Shown piece after piece: positions 49,793 through 57,449 of a stretch of 64,000 nucleotides of DNA (its first letter is position 1; each line of letters opens with the position of its first letter). The position numbers were made by a program, and so were the translations under genes. The stretch is from Solwaraspora sp. WMMD1047 (lineage in GTDB: Bacteria > Actinomycetota > Actinomycetes > Mycobacteriales > Micromonosporaceae): the NCBI RefSeq assembly GCF_029626155.1, contig NZ_JARUBL010000001.1, positions 7,592,501-7,656,500 on the forward strand, given 5' to 3'. The notes beneath the pieces are model-generated. The model searched no databases, was not told where the DNA came from, and saw only the letters and a list, made by a program, of their open reading frames with translations.

Positions 49793-51025
49793 ATGGGCCG
49801 GTACCTGCTCGCCGCCGCGGTGATCGTCGCGGACACCGTGCTGCGGGCGGCGCATCCGGACGATCTGCCCGGCTGGGGGGCGCCGGTCTACGCCGTGGTC
49901 GCGGCGCTGATCGTCGGGCTGCGGTTCCGGAGCCCGCTGGCCGCGTTCGCCGCCACCCTGCTGTTCGCCGCGGTGACCGGCGGCGGGCACCTCCTGCTGA
50001 TCTGGGCGGCCTACCAGGCCGGGCGGGCGGTCGCGTCCCGCACCGACGCCATTCTGCTCACCGGAGCAACGCTCGGTGGGGTGGCCGGGCAGTACCTCGC
50101 CCGGCCTACCGACCCGCCGGCGGTCTTCAACATCGCCCTGACCTATCTGGTGTTCGTGGCCCTGCCGCTGCTGGTCGGCCGCTACCTGGCCCAGCACGAC
50201 CGGTTGGTCTCGGCGCTCGACCAACGCAACCGGCAGCTCCGGTTCGAGCGCGAACTGCTCGGTGAGCAGGAACGGCTGCGGGAGCGGTTACGGATCGCCC
50301 GGGACATGCACGATTCCCTCGGCCACCGGCTCAGCCTGGTGTCGGTGCAGGCCGCCGCGCTGGAGGTATCGGCCCTGCCCGAGCCGCACCGGCAGGCGGT
50401 CGGGCAGCTCGCGCGGACGGCACGGGACGCGATGGACGAGTTGCACGTGCTGGTGCGGGCGCTCCGTGAGGAGGCACCGCCGGATGCAGCGGCCCGGGGC
50501 TGGACGGAGATCGAGACGGTCGTGGCGGACTTCCGGGCGGCCGGCGTGCCGGTGACGCTGAGCCGGCGGGGCGCGCCACAGGCGCTGCCGGCGGCGGCCG
50601 GACCGGCCGCGTACCGGTTGGTCGAGGAGGGCCTGACGAACGCGGTCAAGCACGCTCCCGGGCAGCCGGTCACGGTCAGCCTGGTCTGGGAGCCGGACAC
50701 GCTGCTGCTCACCGTCACCAACCCGGTCCCGCGCGACTCGGACTCCCGCCCCGGCAGCGGGCATGGGCTGGCCGGGCTGGCGGAGCGGGTCGAGCAGGCC
50801 GGCGGTTTTCTGGACCACCGCCACACCGACGCGCAGTTCCGACTGATCGCAATGCTGCCCACCGCCGCCGGGAAGGTCGACGGTCCCGGTTCGGACGCCG
50901 CGGCGGGCGAGGACGCGCCGGAGGTCGCCGTAACCGGTCGGGCCCGCACTTTCGCGGTCGGCTTCGCCGCCGCCGCGCTGATGTTCGTGGTGCTTCCGCT
51001 CGGCATCCTGCTGGGCGTGCGGTGA
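49793..51025 (+). CDS. Two-component sensor histidine kinase (NarL-partner type)
   Basis: This 410-residue membrane kinase has about five N-terminal membrane segments, then a HisKA_3 dimerisation domain with the phospho-His in ARDMHDSLGHRLSLVSVQAAAL near 177-198, and an HATPase_c domain with EEGLTNAVKHAPGQPV and GSGHGLAGLAERVEQAGG. Unusually for this class a final hydrophobic segment (FAVGFAAAALMFVVLPLGILLGV) lies at the C-terminus after an Ala/Gly-rich linker, so the kinase core would sit between membrane anchors. ATG at 49793; the stop overlaps the response regulator gene start (GTGA). Confidence 0.92.
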   Translation: MGRYLLAAAVIVADTVLRAAHPDDLPGWGAPVYAVVAALIVGLRFRSPLAAFAATLLFAAVTGGGHLLLIWAAYQAGRAVASRTDAILLTGATLGGVAGQYLARPTDPPAVFNIALTYLVFVALPLLVGRYLAQHDRLVSALDQRNRQLRFERELLGEQERLRERLRIARDMHDSLGHRLSLVSVQAAALEVSALPEPHRQAVGQLARTARDAMDELHVLVRALREEAPPDAAARGWTEIETVVADFRAAGVPVTLSRRGAPQALPAAAGPAAYRLVEEGLTNAVKHAPGQPVTVSLVWEPDTLLLTVTNPVPRDSDSRPGSGHGLAGLAERVEQAGGFLDHRHTDAQFRLIAMLPTAAGKVDGPGSDAAAGEDAPEVAVTGRARTFAVGFAAAALMFVVLPLGILLGVR

Positions 51026-51705
51026 CCGGCCCGGCCGGGGCGGCGGGTCCGCTGCGGGTCCTGATCGCCGACGACGAACCGCTGATCCGGGCCGGTATCC
51101 GCACCATCCTCGAATCGGCGCCGGGGATCGCGGTCGTCGGCGAGGCCGAGGACGGGCGGGCGGCCGTGGACCGGGCGGTCCGGTGCCGCGCCGAGGTGGC
51201 GCTCATCGACATCAAGATGCCGGTGATGGACGGGCTGACCGCGCTGACCGAGCTGCGCCGACAGGTGCCGGGGCTGCCGGTTGTGGTGCTGACCTCGTTC
51301 GGGGCCGAGCCGAACGTGCTCCGCGCGCTGCAGGACGGCGCGGCCGGCTTCGTACTCAAGAACTGCACCCCGGACGAGTTGATCCGGGCGGTCCGGGCGG
51401 CGCACTGCGGCGACGCCTACCTCTCGCCAGCGGTGACCCGACTCCTGCTCACCATGGTGGACCCGGACACCACCGGGCGACGCCGGGTCGCCGCCGCCCG
51501 GCTGGCCGCCCTGGCTCCCCGCGAGTCGGCGGTGCTGGCCCTGGTCGCCGAGGGGCTGTCCAACGCCGAGATCGGCCGCCGGCTGCGGATGACCGAACCC
51601 ACGATCAAGACGTACGTCAGCCGGATCCTGACCAAGCTGGACTGCGCCAACCGGGTGCAGGCGGCGCTGCTGGCGCGCGACGCCGGCCGGACCGGCGCCG
51701 GCTGA
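51022..51705 (+). CDS. LuxR/NarL-family response regulator
   Basis: This 227-residue regulator has a receiver domain (VLIADDEPLIRAGI, phospho-Asp in ALIDIKMPVMDG near 66, Thr in VVLTSF, Lys in FVLKNC) and a C-terminal LuxR HTH (LAPRESAVLALVAEGLSNAEIGRRLRMTEPTIKTYVSRILTKL). It is coupled to the kinase gene by a GTGA overlap. The divergent ABC exporter genes are the natural targets, a common arrangement in actinobacteria, but no operator was identified. Confidence 0.93.
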   Translation: MTGPAGAAGPLRVLIADDEPLIRAGIRTILESAPGIAVVGEAEDGRAAVDRAVRCRAEVALIDIKMPVMDGLTALTELRRQVPGLPVVVLTSFGAEPNVLRALQDGAAGFVLKNCTPDELIRAVRAAHCGDAYLSPAVTRLLLTMVDPDTTGRRRVAAARLAALAPRESAVLALVAEGLSNAEIGRRLRMTEPTIKTYVSRILTKLDCANRVQAALLARDAGRTGAG

Positions 51706-51736
51706 CCACCGCGATCGAGAAACCGGGGAGACACGC

Positions 51737-52213
51737 ATGTCCTATCCACCACCCAGCTACCACGGCGACAACGGCGAGGTGAGCGCCGCCTTCCGGCCGG
51801 CCGGCCAGGAGCCGGAGTTGCTGATGCGGACCGGCTCCGCCAGCTACCTCGCCACCGGCGCGTCGACGAACGGCCAGTTCGGTCTCTACCGCTGGGACAT
51901 GGCCGGCCCCCGCAGCGGCCCCGACCCGCACTTCCACCGCAGCATCTCCGAGTCGTTCTTCGTCCTCTCCGGAACGGTGAGCCTCTACGACGGCAATCGG
52001 TGGTTGGCCGCGAAACCGGGGGACTTCCTCTTCGTACCCGAGGGTGGGGTGCACGGCTTCCGTAACGAGTCCGGCGAGCCGGCGTCGATGCTGCTGCTGT
52101 TCGCCCCGGGTGCCCCCCGGGAGGGCTACTTCGAGGGGCTCGCCGACCTGGCCCAGCGGTCCGAAACCGAGCGGGCGGAGTTCATGCTCTACCACGACAC
52201 CTTCTGGCTGTGA
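51737..52213 (+). CDS. Cupin domain protein
   Basis: This 158-residue cupin has motif 1 as PDPHFHRSISESFFVLSG and motif 2 as GDFLFVPEGGVHGFRN, with His ligands to bind a metal. Small cupins serve as isomerases, dioxygenases or sugar-binding proteins; no specific substrate is suggested. ATG at 51737 follows GGGGAG by 7 bases. It lies 31 bp after the response regulator and converges on the large LuxR gene. Confidence 0.88.
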   Translation: MSYPPPSYHGDNGEVSAAFRPAGQEPELLMRTGSASYLATGASTNGQFGLYRWDMAGPRSGPDPHFHRSISESFFVLSGTVSLYDGNRWLAAKPGDFLFVPEGGVHGFRNESGEPASMLLLFAPGAPREGYFEGLADLAQRSETERAEFMLYHDTFWL

Positions 52214-52242
52214 CCGCGGTCGTCCAGCACCGCTGCCCGCGC

Positions 52243-54906
52243 TCACTCCAGCCCGAGCGCGCCTCGCAGCTCGGTCCGGCCGCGGACACCGAGCTTGCCG
52301 TACGCCTGGTTCAGGTGGTTCTCGACCGTCCGCTCGGACAGGTGCAGCCGGGCGGCGATGTTGCGGCTCAGCTCGCCCCGGACGGCGGCGAGGATGATCT
52401 CGTGCTCCGGTCCGGTGAGCCGGGTGACCGGGCCGCGCCGGCGCAGCGCCGGGGTGCTGACCGGCTCGCCGACCAGCGCGAGTTGGGCGTCGGCGAAGAC
52501 GTGCACCCGGGCGGCCGCCGTCGGTTGTCCGTCGGCCAGCCGCACCGCCGCGGCGACCGTCGCCGCCTCGGCGGCGTGCAGCGGCATGCCGTACCGGGCG
52601 AACCGGCCGGCCACGTCGGCCAGCGCGGCGGCGTCGGCGGTCCGGGCCGCCACCGCGTACGCCTCGATGGTGCGCCCCAGTGACCAGCGCGGATCGGGCG
52701 GGTGGCCGGCGAGCAGTTCCGCCGCCCGGCCGGGAGCGCCGAGCCGGATCAGGTCCAGCGCGCCCACCGCGCCGGCGGCGACGGCGCCCCGTCGGCCGTG
52801 CCCGGCGACGGCCTCGACCAGGGCGATGAGGCCGGCGCCGCCGTCGTTGTCGGCGGTCCCCCGCCAGGCGTGCGCGCGGGCGACCTCGATGTCGAAGAGC
52901 CGGACCGGGTCGGCGCCGGCCGAGAACTGTCGCAGGTCGGCGGCGAGCGCGGCCAGCTCGGGTGGCTCGGCCTCGGCGCCGACCTGCGCGGCGGCCTGGA
53001 TCTGGACCGCGGTCGCCCACCGGCAGACCGGTCGCAGGCCGAGTTCGCCGGCCACCAGCCGGGCCTGACGCGCCCACCGCAGGGCGGCGCCCGGCCGGCC
53101 GGCGAAGAGTTCGATCTGCGCCAGCGCGAGGGCGTGCAGGGCCTGGTTGACCGGGTTGGGCGGGTGCTGGTTGGCCTCGTACCCGTGTTCGGCGATCGAC
53201 CGGGCGCCGGCCGGGTCCGGCCGGTAGCAGCGCAGCATGGCCACGGTCGGGGCGAGCGAGCCGGCCTGCAACGGGCTGGCGGTGGGGTGCCGGCGGGCCA
53301 GCGGCACGGTCTTCGCGATCAGCTCCTCGGCTTCGGCCAGCCGCCCGGCGAGCAGCATCGCGTAGCCGGCGGCGCCGCTGGCGGCGAGCCGGGTGGCAAC
53401 CCGGTCGGCGCCGCGGAACACCGCCAGCGCCGCTTCGATAATTGTGCAATCGACCTGGTACGACCGCAGCAGCAGGTCGATGCCGGCGAATGGTCTGATC
53501 CTGGCGGTCCGGGCACCTGCCGGCGGAGTCGCCGCGTCGAGAACGGCGCGGGCGGCGCGCACGTCGTCACACCCGTACCCGAGAATTTCGGCGTGCTGGG
53601 TCGCCACCTCGATCCGGCCGTCCGGTCCGGCGTCCCGCGCGGCCCCGGCCAGCTCGACGCAGAGCGCGATGGCCTGGTCGACCCGGCCGAGTTGCACGAG
53701 CGCCCGGACCGCGGTCAGTCCTGCGTGGACTCCACCGCCGGCCCGGTAGGCGTGCTCGGCGAGCCGGTGCGCCAGCGCGTACTCGCGGGTCAGTGCGGCC
53801 TGGTGGGCGGCGGCGAGCATCAGCCGGTGGTTCGTGGTTCCACCGGCGGCCAGCCGCCAGCGGGCGATCCGCAGCAGGTCCACCCCGCCCGGCAGCACAC
53901 CCGCCCGCACGGCGTCGGCTTCCATCGCGTCGGCCAGGCGGCGGAGGTGCCGGAGCCGGTCAAGCGCCGGGGTGTCGGCGCGCAGGAGATCACCGTAGCG
54001 CGGGTGGCTGAGCGTGACGGTCTGCCGCGGCGCCGCGTCGACGGTGATCAGGCCCCGAGGTAGCAGCCGGTCCAACAGCCGGTCACCGGTGAGGGCGGTG
54101 GCCACCGGAAGCGGCACCGGCTCACCGGCGGCGAGCAGCGCCAGCGCCTCCCGGTCGGCGGGGTCTCCGGCCGCGAGCCGGGCGCGCAGCAGCGCGTTCA
54201 GCCCGGCGAGGGCCGGCGTCGGGCCGGCGAGCCGCCAGTGCCCGCCGGCCCGGTCGAGCACCCCGGTCTCGCGCGCCGAGGTGACAAGTTCCCGCAGGAA
54301 GAGCGGGTTGCCGGCGGCCAGCTCCCGCAGCCGACGCAGCGTCTGCCCCTGCACCGGTCCGGCGAGCAGGGCGGTGAGGAGTGTTTCGGCAGCCTGGTCG
54401 GTGAGCGCCGGCAGGTCGATCCGGACGACTCCGGCGTCCGTCCATCCGGCGGGCGGGACGGCCTGGCTCGGCCGGTCGGACCGCACCGTGGCCAGCAGGG
54501 TGACGGCGTTCTCGACCACCGCCTGGTGCACCACGGCCACCGAGACGGGGTCGAGGTGATGGGCGTCGTCGACGAGGAGGACGACCGGCCCCTGGTCGGC
54601 GAGCCGGTGCAGACCGAGTAGGCCCAGTTGCAGCGGTGGAAGGTCGGCGGCCGGGCCGGCGGCGGGTGGCAGCAGGTCGGCCAGTGCGCCGAGCGTCATC
54701 CCGGACGTCCCGGCCGAGCAGCGCAGCGGCAGCACCCGACGGTCGCGTACCCGGGTCAGCGCCTCGTGGGCGAGTCGGGTCTTGCCGGCGCCGGCCGGAC
54801 CGACGATCACCAGACCCGGGGCGGCCGGTCCGCGCAGCGCCCCGACGGCGGTGACGAGTTCCCGGTCGCGGCCGACCAACGGCGACTCGCCCACCGACCG
54901 GCTCAT
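52243..54906 (-). CDS. Large ATP-binding LuxR-family (LAL-like) regulator
   Basis: This 887-residue regulator has an N-terminal AAA/STAND ATPase with Walker A IVGPAGAGKTR at about 34-44 and Walker B VVLLVDDAHHLD near 113, a long helical repeat region that could bind ligand or protein, and a C-terminal LuxR HTH (EHEIILAAVRGELSRNIAARLHLSERTVENHLNQAYGKL). Such regulators activate catabolic or secondary-metabolite genes. Its target is unknown. It is a single transcript on the minus strand; ATG at 54906. Confidence 0.93.
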   Translation of the reverse strand: MSRSVGESPLVGRDRELVTAVGALRGPAAPGLVIVGPAGAGKTRLAHEALTRVRDRRVLPLRCSAGTSGMTLGALADLLPPAAGPAADLPPLQLGLLGLHRLADQGPVVLLVDDAHHLDPVSVAVVHQAVVENAVTLLATVRSDRPSQAVPPAGWTDAGVVRIDLPALTDQAAETLLTALLAGPVQGQTLRRLRELAAGNPLFLRELVTSARETGVLDRAGGHWRLAGPTPALAGLNALLRARLAAGDPADREALALLAAGEPVPLPVATALTGDRLLDRLLPRGLITVDAAPRQTVTLSHPRYGDLLRADTPALDRLRHLRRLADAMEADAVRAGVLPGGVDLLRIARWRLAAGGTTNHRLMLAAAHQAALTREYALAHRLAEHAYRAGGGVHAGLTAVRALVQLGRVDQAIALCVELAGAARDAGPDGRIEVATQHAEILGYGCDDVRAARAVLDAATPPAGARTARIRPFAGIDLLLRSYQVDCTIIEAALAVFRGADRVATRLAASGAAGYAMLLAGRLAEAEELIAKTVPLARRHPTASPLQAGSLAPTVAMLRCYRPDPAGARSIAEHGYEANQHPPNPVNQALHALALAQIELFAGRPGAALRWARQARLVAGELGLRPVCRWATAVQIQAAAQVGAEAEPPELAALAADLRQFSAGADPVRLFDIEVARAHAWRGTADNDGGAGLIALVEAVAGHGRRGAVAAGAVGALDLIRLGAPGRAAELLAGHPPDPRWSLGRTIEAYAVAARTADAAALADVAGRFARYGMPLHAAEAATVAAAVRLADGQPTAAARVHVFADAQLALVGEPVSTPALRRRGPVTRLTGPEHEIILAAVRGELSRNIAARLHLSERTVENHLNQAYGKLGVRGRTELRGALGLE

Positions 54907-55010
54907 GGCTCGCAGATTAGTGGCTCAGCAGTGGCGGCTGACCCGGTCGTCCGGTTCGGATTCGGCCACCGGTCGGCGCCGTACCCGCTCCGGTTGCCGC
55001 ACCGCTGGGT

Positions 55011-55334
55011 TCAGGCCCGTGGGCCGGCCCGCTCGGCCGCGTACTCTCGGGCGTAGCTGGCCACCCCCGCCGCCGCCTCCCCGGCGAACGAAACGTGCCC
55101 GACCGGTACCCGGCCGCCGACCGCCTCGGCCACCTGAGCTGCTTCCCGCAGCGTGAAGCCACCACACAGCTCGATCAGCCGCACGCCGTCGTCGGCGAGG
55201 GCCGATGCCACCGCCGGGGCCGCCGCTGGTTCCGGCACCGGGACCAGAATGGTGTGCTGGCCACCGCGTTCCAGGACAACCCGGTCCGCGTCGGGATCGG
55301 AGCCTGGGTGTTCGTAGATGTACGCCCACTTCAT
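55011..55334 (-). CDS. DUF6506 family protein
   Basis: This 107-residue protein matches a small conserved family (DUF6506): start MKWAYIYEHPGSDPDADRVV, then GVRLIELCGGFTLREAAQVAEAVGGRVPVGHVSF. No function is established. It lacks a signal peptide and membrane segments. ATG at 55334 gives the family's N-terminus; a TTG 21 bp earlier would add seven non-conserved residues. Confidence 0.8.
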   Translation of the reverse strand: MKWAYIYEHPGSDPDADRVVLERGGQHTILVPVPEPAAAPAVASALADDGVRLIELCGGFTLREAAQVAEAVGGRVPVGHVSFAGEAAAGVASYAREYAAERAGPRA

Positions 55335-55367
55335 CGGCTGAACGTAGAACCTCAAGCGAGGTTCAGG

Positions 55368-55808
55368 TCAATCGGCGGTGGGCGGTGGCTCGGTCCAGGC
55401 GAGGAACCGGTGCCAGACCTCGGCCGGGGTGAGCATCTCGTACGGGGTTAGGGCATACCGGTCGCGCAGTGCCTCGTACATCTGGTTGGTGAGGTGGATC
55501 CGGAGGGCGGCCCGGTCAGCGCCGAACTCCCGGCGCAGGTCGAGCTTTGCCTGGCCGCAGGGCCAGGGCTGGGCGCAGCGCCGGCAGATCCACAATGGCC
55601 GTTGCGGCTGGTGCGGGTACGCCCGCCCGCGGTTGTCCGGGCGGGTGGTCCAGACGCGCCGGCGCTGGTTGCGCAGCCCGGGCGGCGAGAACGACCGTGG
55701 TGCCCCGGTGCCGCTGTCCGGGCATCGCCACCGGAGCCCGCAGGAGCAATATCGCCACAGCCGGCGCCAGTGCCGCCGGTGGGTCGGCTTCATCGGGACC
55801 GGGCTCAC
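55368..55808 (-). CDS. Cys/Trp/Arg-rich hypothetical protein, possible zinc-binding
   Basis: This 146-residue protein matches a hypothetical family I associate with Micromonosporaceae. It has HWRRLWRYCSCGLRWRCPDS with three cysteines, a WICRRCAQPWPCGQAKLDLRREFG block with three more, and a C-terminal LTNQMYEALRDRYALTPYEMLTPAEVWHRFLAW. The paired CxxC/CxC clusters suggest zinc. GTG at 55808 follows GGAAAAAA; ATG at 55793 is an alternative. It is divergent from the XRE/DUF397 pair, which suggests a shared regulatory unit. Confidence 0.7.
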   Translation of the reverse strand: MSPVPMKPTHRRHWRRLWRYCSCGLRWRCPDSGTGAPRSFSPPGLRNQRRRVWTTRPDNRGRAYPHQPQRPLWICRRCAQPWPCGQAKLDLRREFGADRAALRIHLTNQMYEALRDRYALTPYEMLTPAEVWHRFLAWTEPPPTAD

Positions 55809-55871
55809 TTTTTTCCGGAACACTGCACACCCACCATTCCGCGCCGATACATACGAACGCCGTACGAGATA

Positions 55872-55886
55872 TGCATGATGAATGCA
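55872..55886. promoter_or_regulatory. Small inverted repeat in the divergent promoter region
   Basis: TGCAT, five bases, then ATGCA forms a short palindrome in the AT-rich region between the Cys-rich gene and the XRE gene. It could be the XRE operator. Evidence is position and symmetry only. Confidence 0.3.
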
Positions 55887-56048
55887 CTCTCGTGATTTCC
55901 GAATCCAACTCCCCGTCCACCCTGGACTATCACCGGCATTCGATGAAAGATGAATCGGTCGGGCGTATTCCCGACGCTTCATGGAGTCGATCCCCGGCGG
56001 GTTCTCGCCAACCAGATGGGTGATCCGCAGAGCATCAGGAGAACGCGA

Positions 56049-56858
56049 ATGGCCATGTCACCGTCGGAGTTCCTGGTCTGGGAGCTGCGTCGCCGCCGCG
56101 AGTTGGAAGGGCTGACCCAGGAGGAGTGGGGCGAGCGCGTCCACTACTCGGGAGCGCACGTCAGCGCCGTCGAGCGGGGCACCCGGCCCGCGCTGCCGGA
56201 CTATCTGGAGGCCGTCGACAAGGAGTTCGGCACCTCGCTGGCCACCTACCTCCGCGAGGTGGTGGAGAACGAGATCTCCCCCGTCTGGCTCCGCGAATGG
56301 AACCTCCTCCAGGACGAAGCCCTCGCCCTGCGCTGGTACGACCCGGCGTTCGTACCAGGCCCACTGCAGACCGAGGCGTACGCCCGAGCGACGCTTCGGG
56401 TGAGCGGCCTGTTCACGAACGAGGAAGTGGAGCAGCGGGTAGCCAACCGCATGGCGCGACAAGCCGCCATCCTCGGTACGAATGGCGCCAGTGGCGAGCA
56501 GCACCTGATGGCCATCCTGGACGAGATGGTCCTTCGCCGGACGGTGGCCAGGGATCGAGGGCTGATGGCCGAACAGGTCGCCCACCTGGTCGCCTGCGCC
56601 CAGCTTCCGAATGTGTCCATCCTGGTCGTACCGGCAGACACCGGCATCTACTGCGGGTTGCAGGGCGGCTTCATCATCGCGCGACTGCCCGAGCACTCGA
56701 CCGCCGCATATGTCGACCACCAGGTCAGCGCGCAGGTGGTCAATCGCGACGCCGAGCTTGCTACGCTGCAGACAACATGGGACCTGATCGCGGCGGAGGC
56801 GCTCTCCAAGCGTCAGTCTCTTGACCTGCTCAAGGAGGCGGCGGAGACATGGAAGTGA
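56049..56858 (+). CDS. XRE-family helix-turn-helix regulator with DUF5753 domain
   Basis: This 269-residue protein has an N-terminal HTH (FLVWELRRRRELEGLTQEEWGERVHYSGAHVSAVERGTRPALP) and a DUF5753 effector domain (LQDEALALRWYDPAFVPGPLQTEAYARATLRV to the VDHQVSAQVV end). It is the standard partner of a downstream DUF397 gene. Such pairs are abundant in actinomycetes and act in morphological or stress control. ATG at 56049 follows AGGAGA by 7 bases. Its 3' end overlaps the DUF397 start by 10 bp. Confidence 0.92.
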   Translation: MAMSPSEFLVWELRRRRELEGLTQEEWGERVHYSGAHVSAVERGTRPALPDYLEAVDKEFGTSLATYLREVVENEISPVWLREWNLLQDEALALRWYDPAFVPGPLQTEAYARATLRVSGLFTNEEVEQRVANRMARQAAILGTNGASGEQHLMAILDEMVLRRTVARDRGLMAEQVAHLVACAQLPNVSILVVPADTGIYCGLQGGFIIARLPEHSTAAYVDHQVSAQVVNRDAELATLQTTWDLIAAEALSKRQSLDLLKEAAETWK

Positions 56859-57043
56859 CCGGCGCTAACTGGCGGACCTCGACCCGCTCCGGCACGAACG
56901 GCGGGGCCTGTGTCGAGGTCGCCGACAACCTCCCCGGCCGGGTGTACGTCCGCGACAGCAAGGACCGCAACGGCGGCCAACTCGCCTTCACCCCCACGAA
57001 CTGGCAAGCCTTCATCAACACCCTCACCAACCACGGGTCGTAG
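56849..57043 (+). CDS. DUF397 domain protein
   Basis: This 64-residue protein is a DUF397 member: ANWRTSTRSGTNGGACVEVADNLPGRVYVRDSKDRNGGQLAFTPTNWQAFI. The W, the SxxxxxCVEV block and the VRDSK block are the hallmarks. It is thought to pair with XRE/DUF5753 regulators, in some cases as an antagonist. Start overlaps the regulator gene. Confidence 0.92.
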   Translation: MEVTGANWRTSTRSGTNGGACVEVADNLPGRVYVRDSKDRNGGQLAFTPTNWQAFINTLTNHGS

Positions 57044-57209
57044 CCCACACCAGCGCGGACCAGCCATGATCATGGCGCACTCAGCCGTCAAACAGCGGCC
57101 GTAATCGACGGCCAAGTGCGCCTCGGTCATGGCCAACCGGGTCCGAGGTGGGCGCGGGTGGGTGCCCACCGCGCAGGTCCGCCGATCGCGGCCGACTCCG
57201 GGTTCTGAC

Positions 57210-57264
57210 GATCTGAGCGCCAGTGCTGTTATCGGGGACGTTTGACAGCAGTGGCGCTCAGATC
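57210..57264. repeat. 20-bp inverted repeat with 15-base loop
   Basis: Arms 57210-57229 and 57245-57264 match at 19 of 20 positions, starting GATCTGAGCGCCA. It lies 167 bp past the DUF397 stop. It could be a terminator, an operator or a small repeat element; no T tract is present. Confidence 0.8.
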
Positions 57265-57337
57265 ATCGACCGTCGCCGGCGCGGCGGGTGCGGTGGCAGG
57301 CGAGGGATGCGCTGGGCCGGCGGTCTGGTTGACTTCA

Positions 57338-57353
57338 TTGAAACGATTCGATA
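57338..57353. promoter_or_regulatory. Near-palindromic LacI-like box before the beta-helix gene
   Basis: GAAACGATTC matches its reverse complement at 8 of 10 positions and sits in an AT-richer patch about 100 bp before the start. It resembles LacI-family boxes such as GAAACGTTTC. Weak evidence. Confidence 0.3.
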
Positions 57354-57449
57354 CGTTGCGGCGACAACGCTGGAAAGGCTTTTCCGGGCTCCGGCGCGCC
57401 GTCCCGCGCCCGGCCGTCCCAGCCTCCGAGCCCAGGTCAGGGAGGACCG

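Larger units (their letters stand above)
57044..57449. other. Non-coding region before the ricin/beta-helix gene
   Basis: This 406-bp gap contains the 20-bp inverted repeat at 57210-57264 and an AT-richer promoter patch near 57330-57355 with GAAACGATTC, a near-palindrome resembling a LacI-type operator. The rest shows no feature I can support. Confidence 0.6.
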
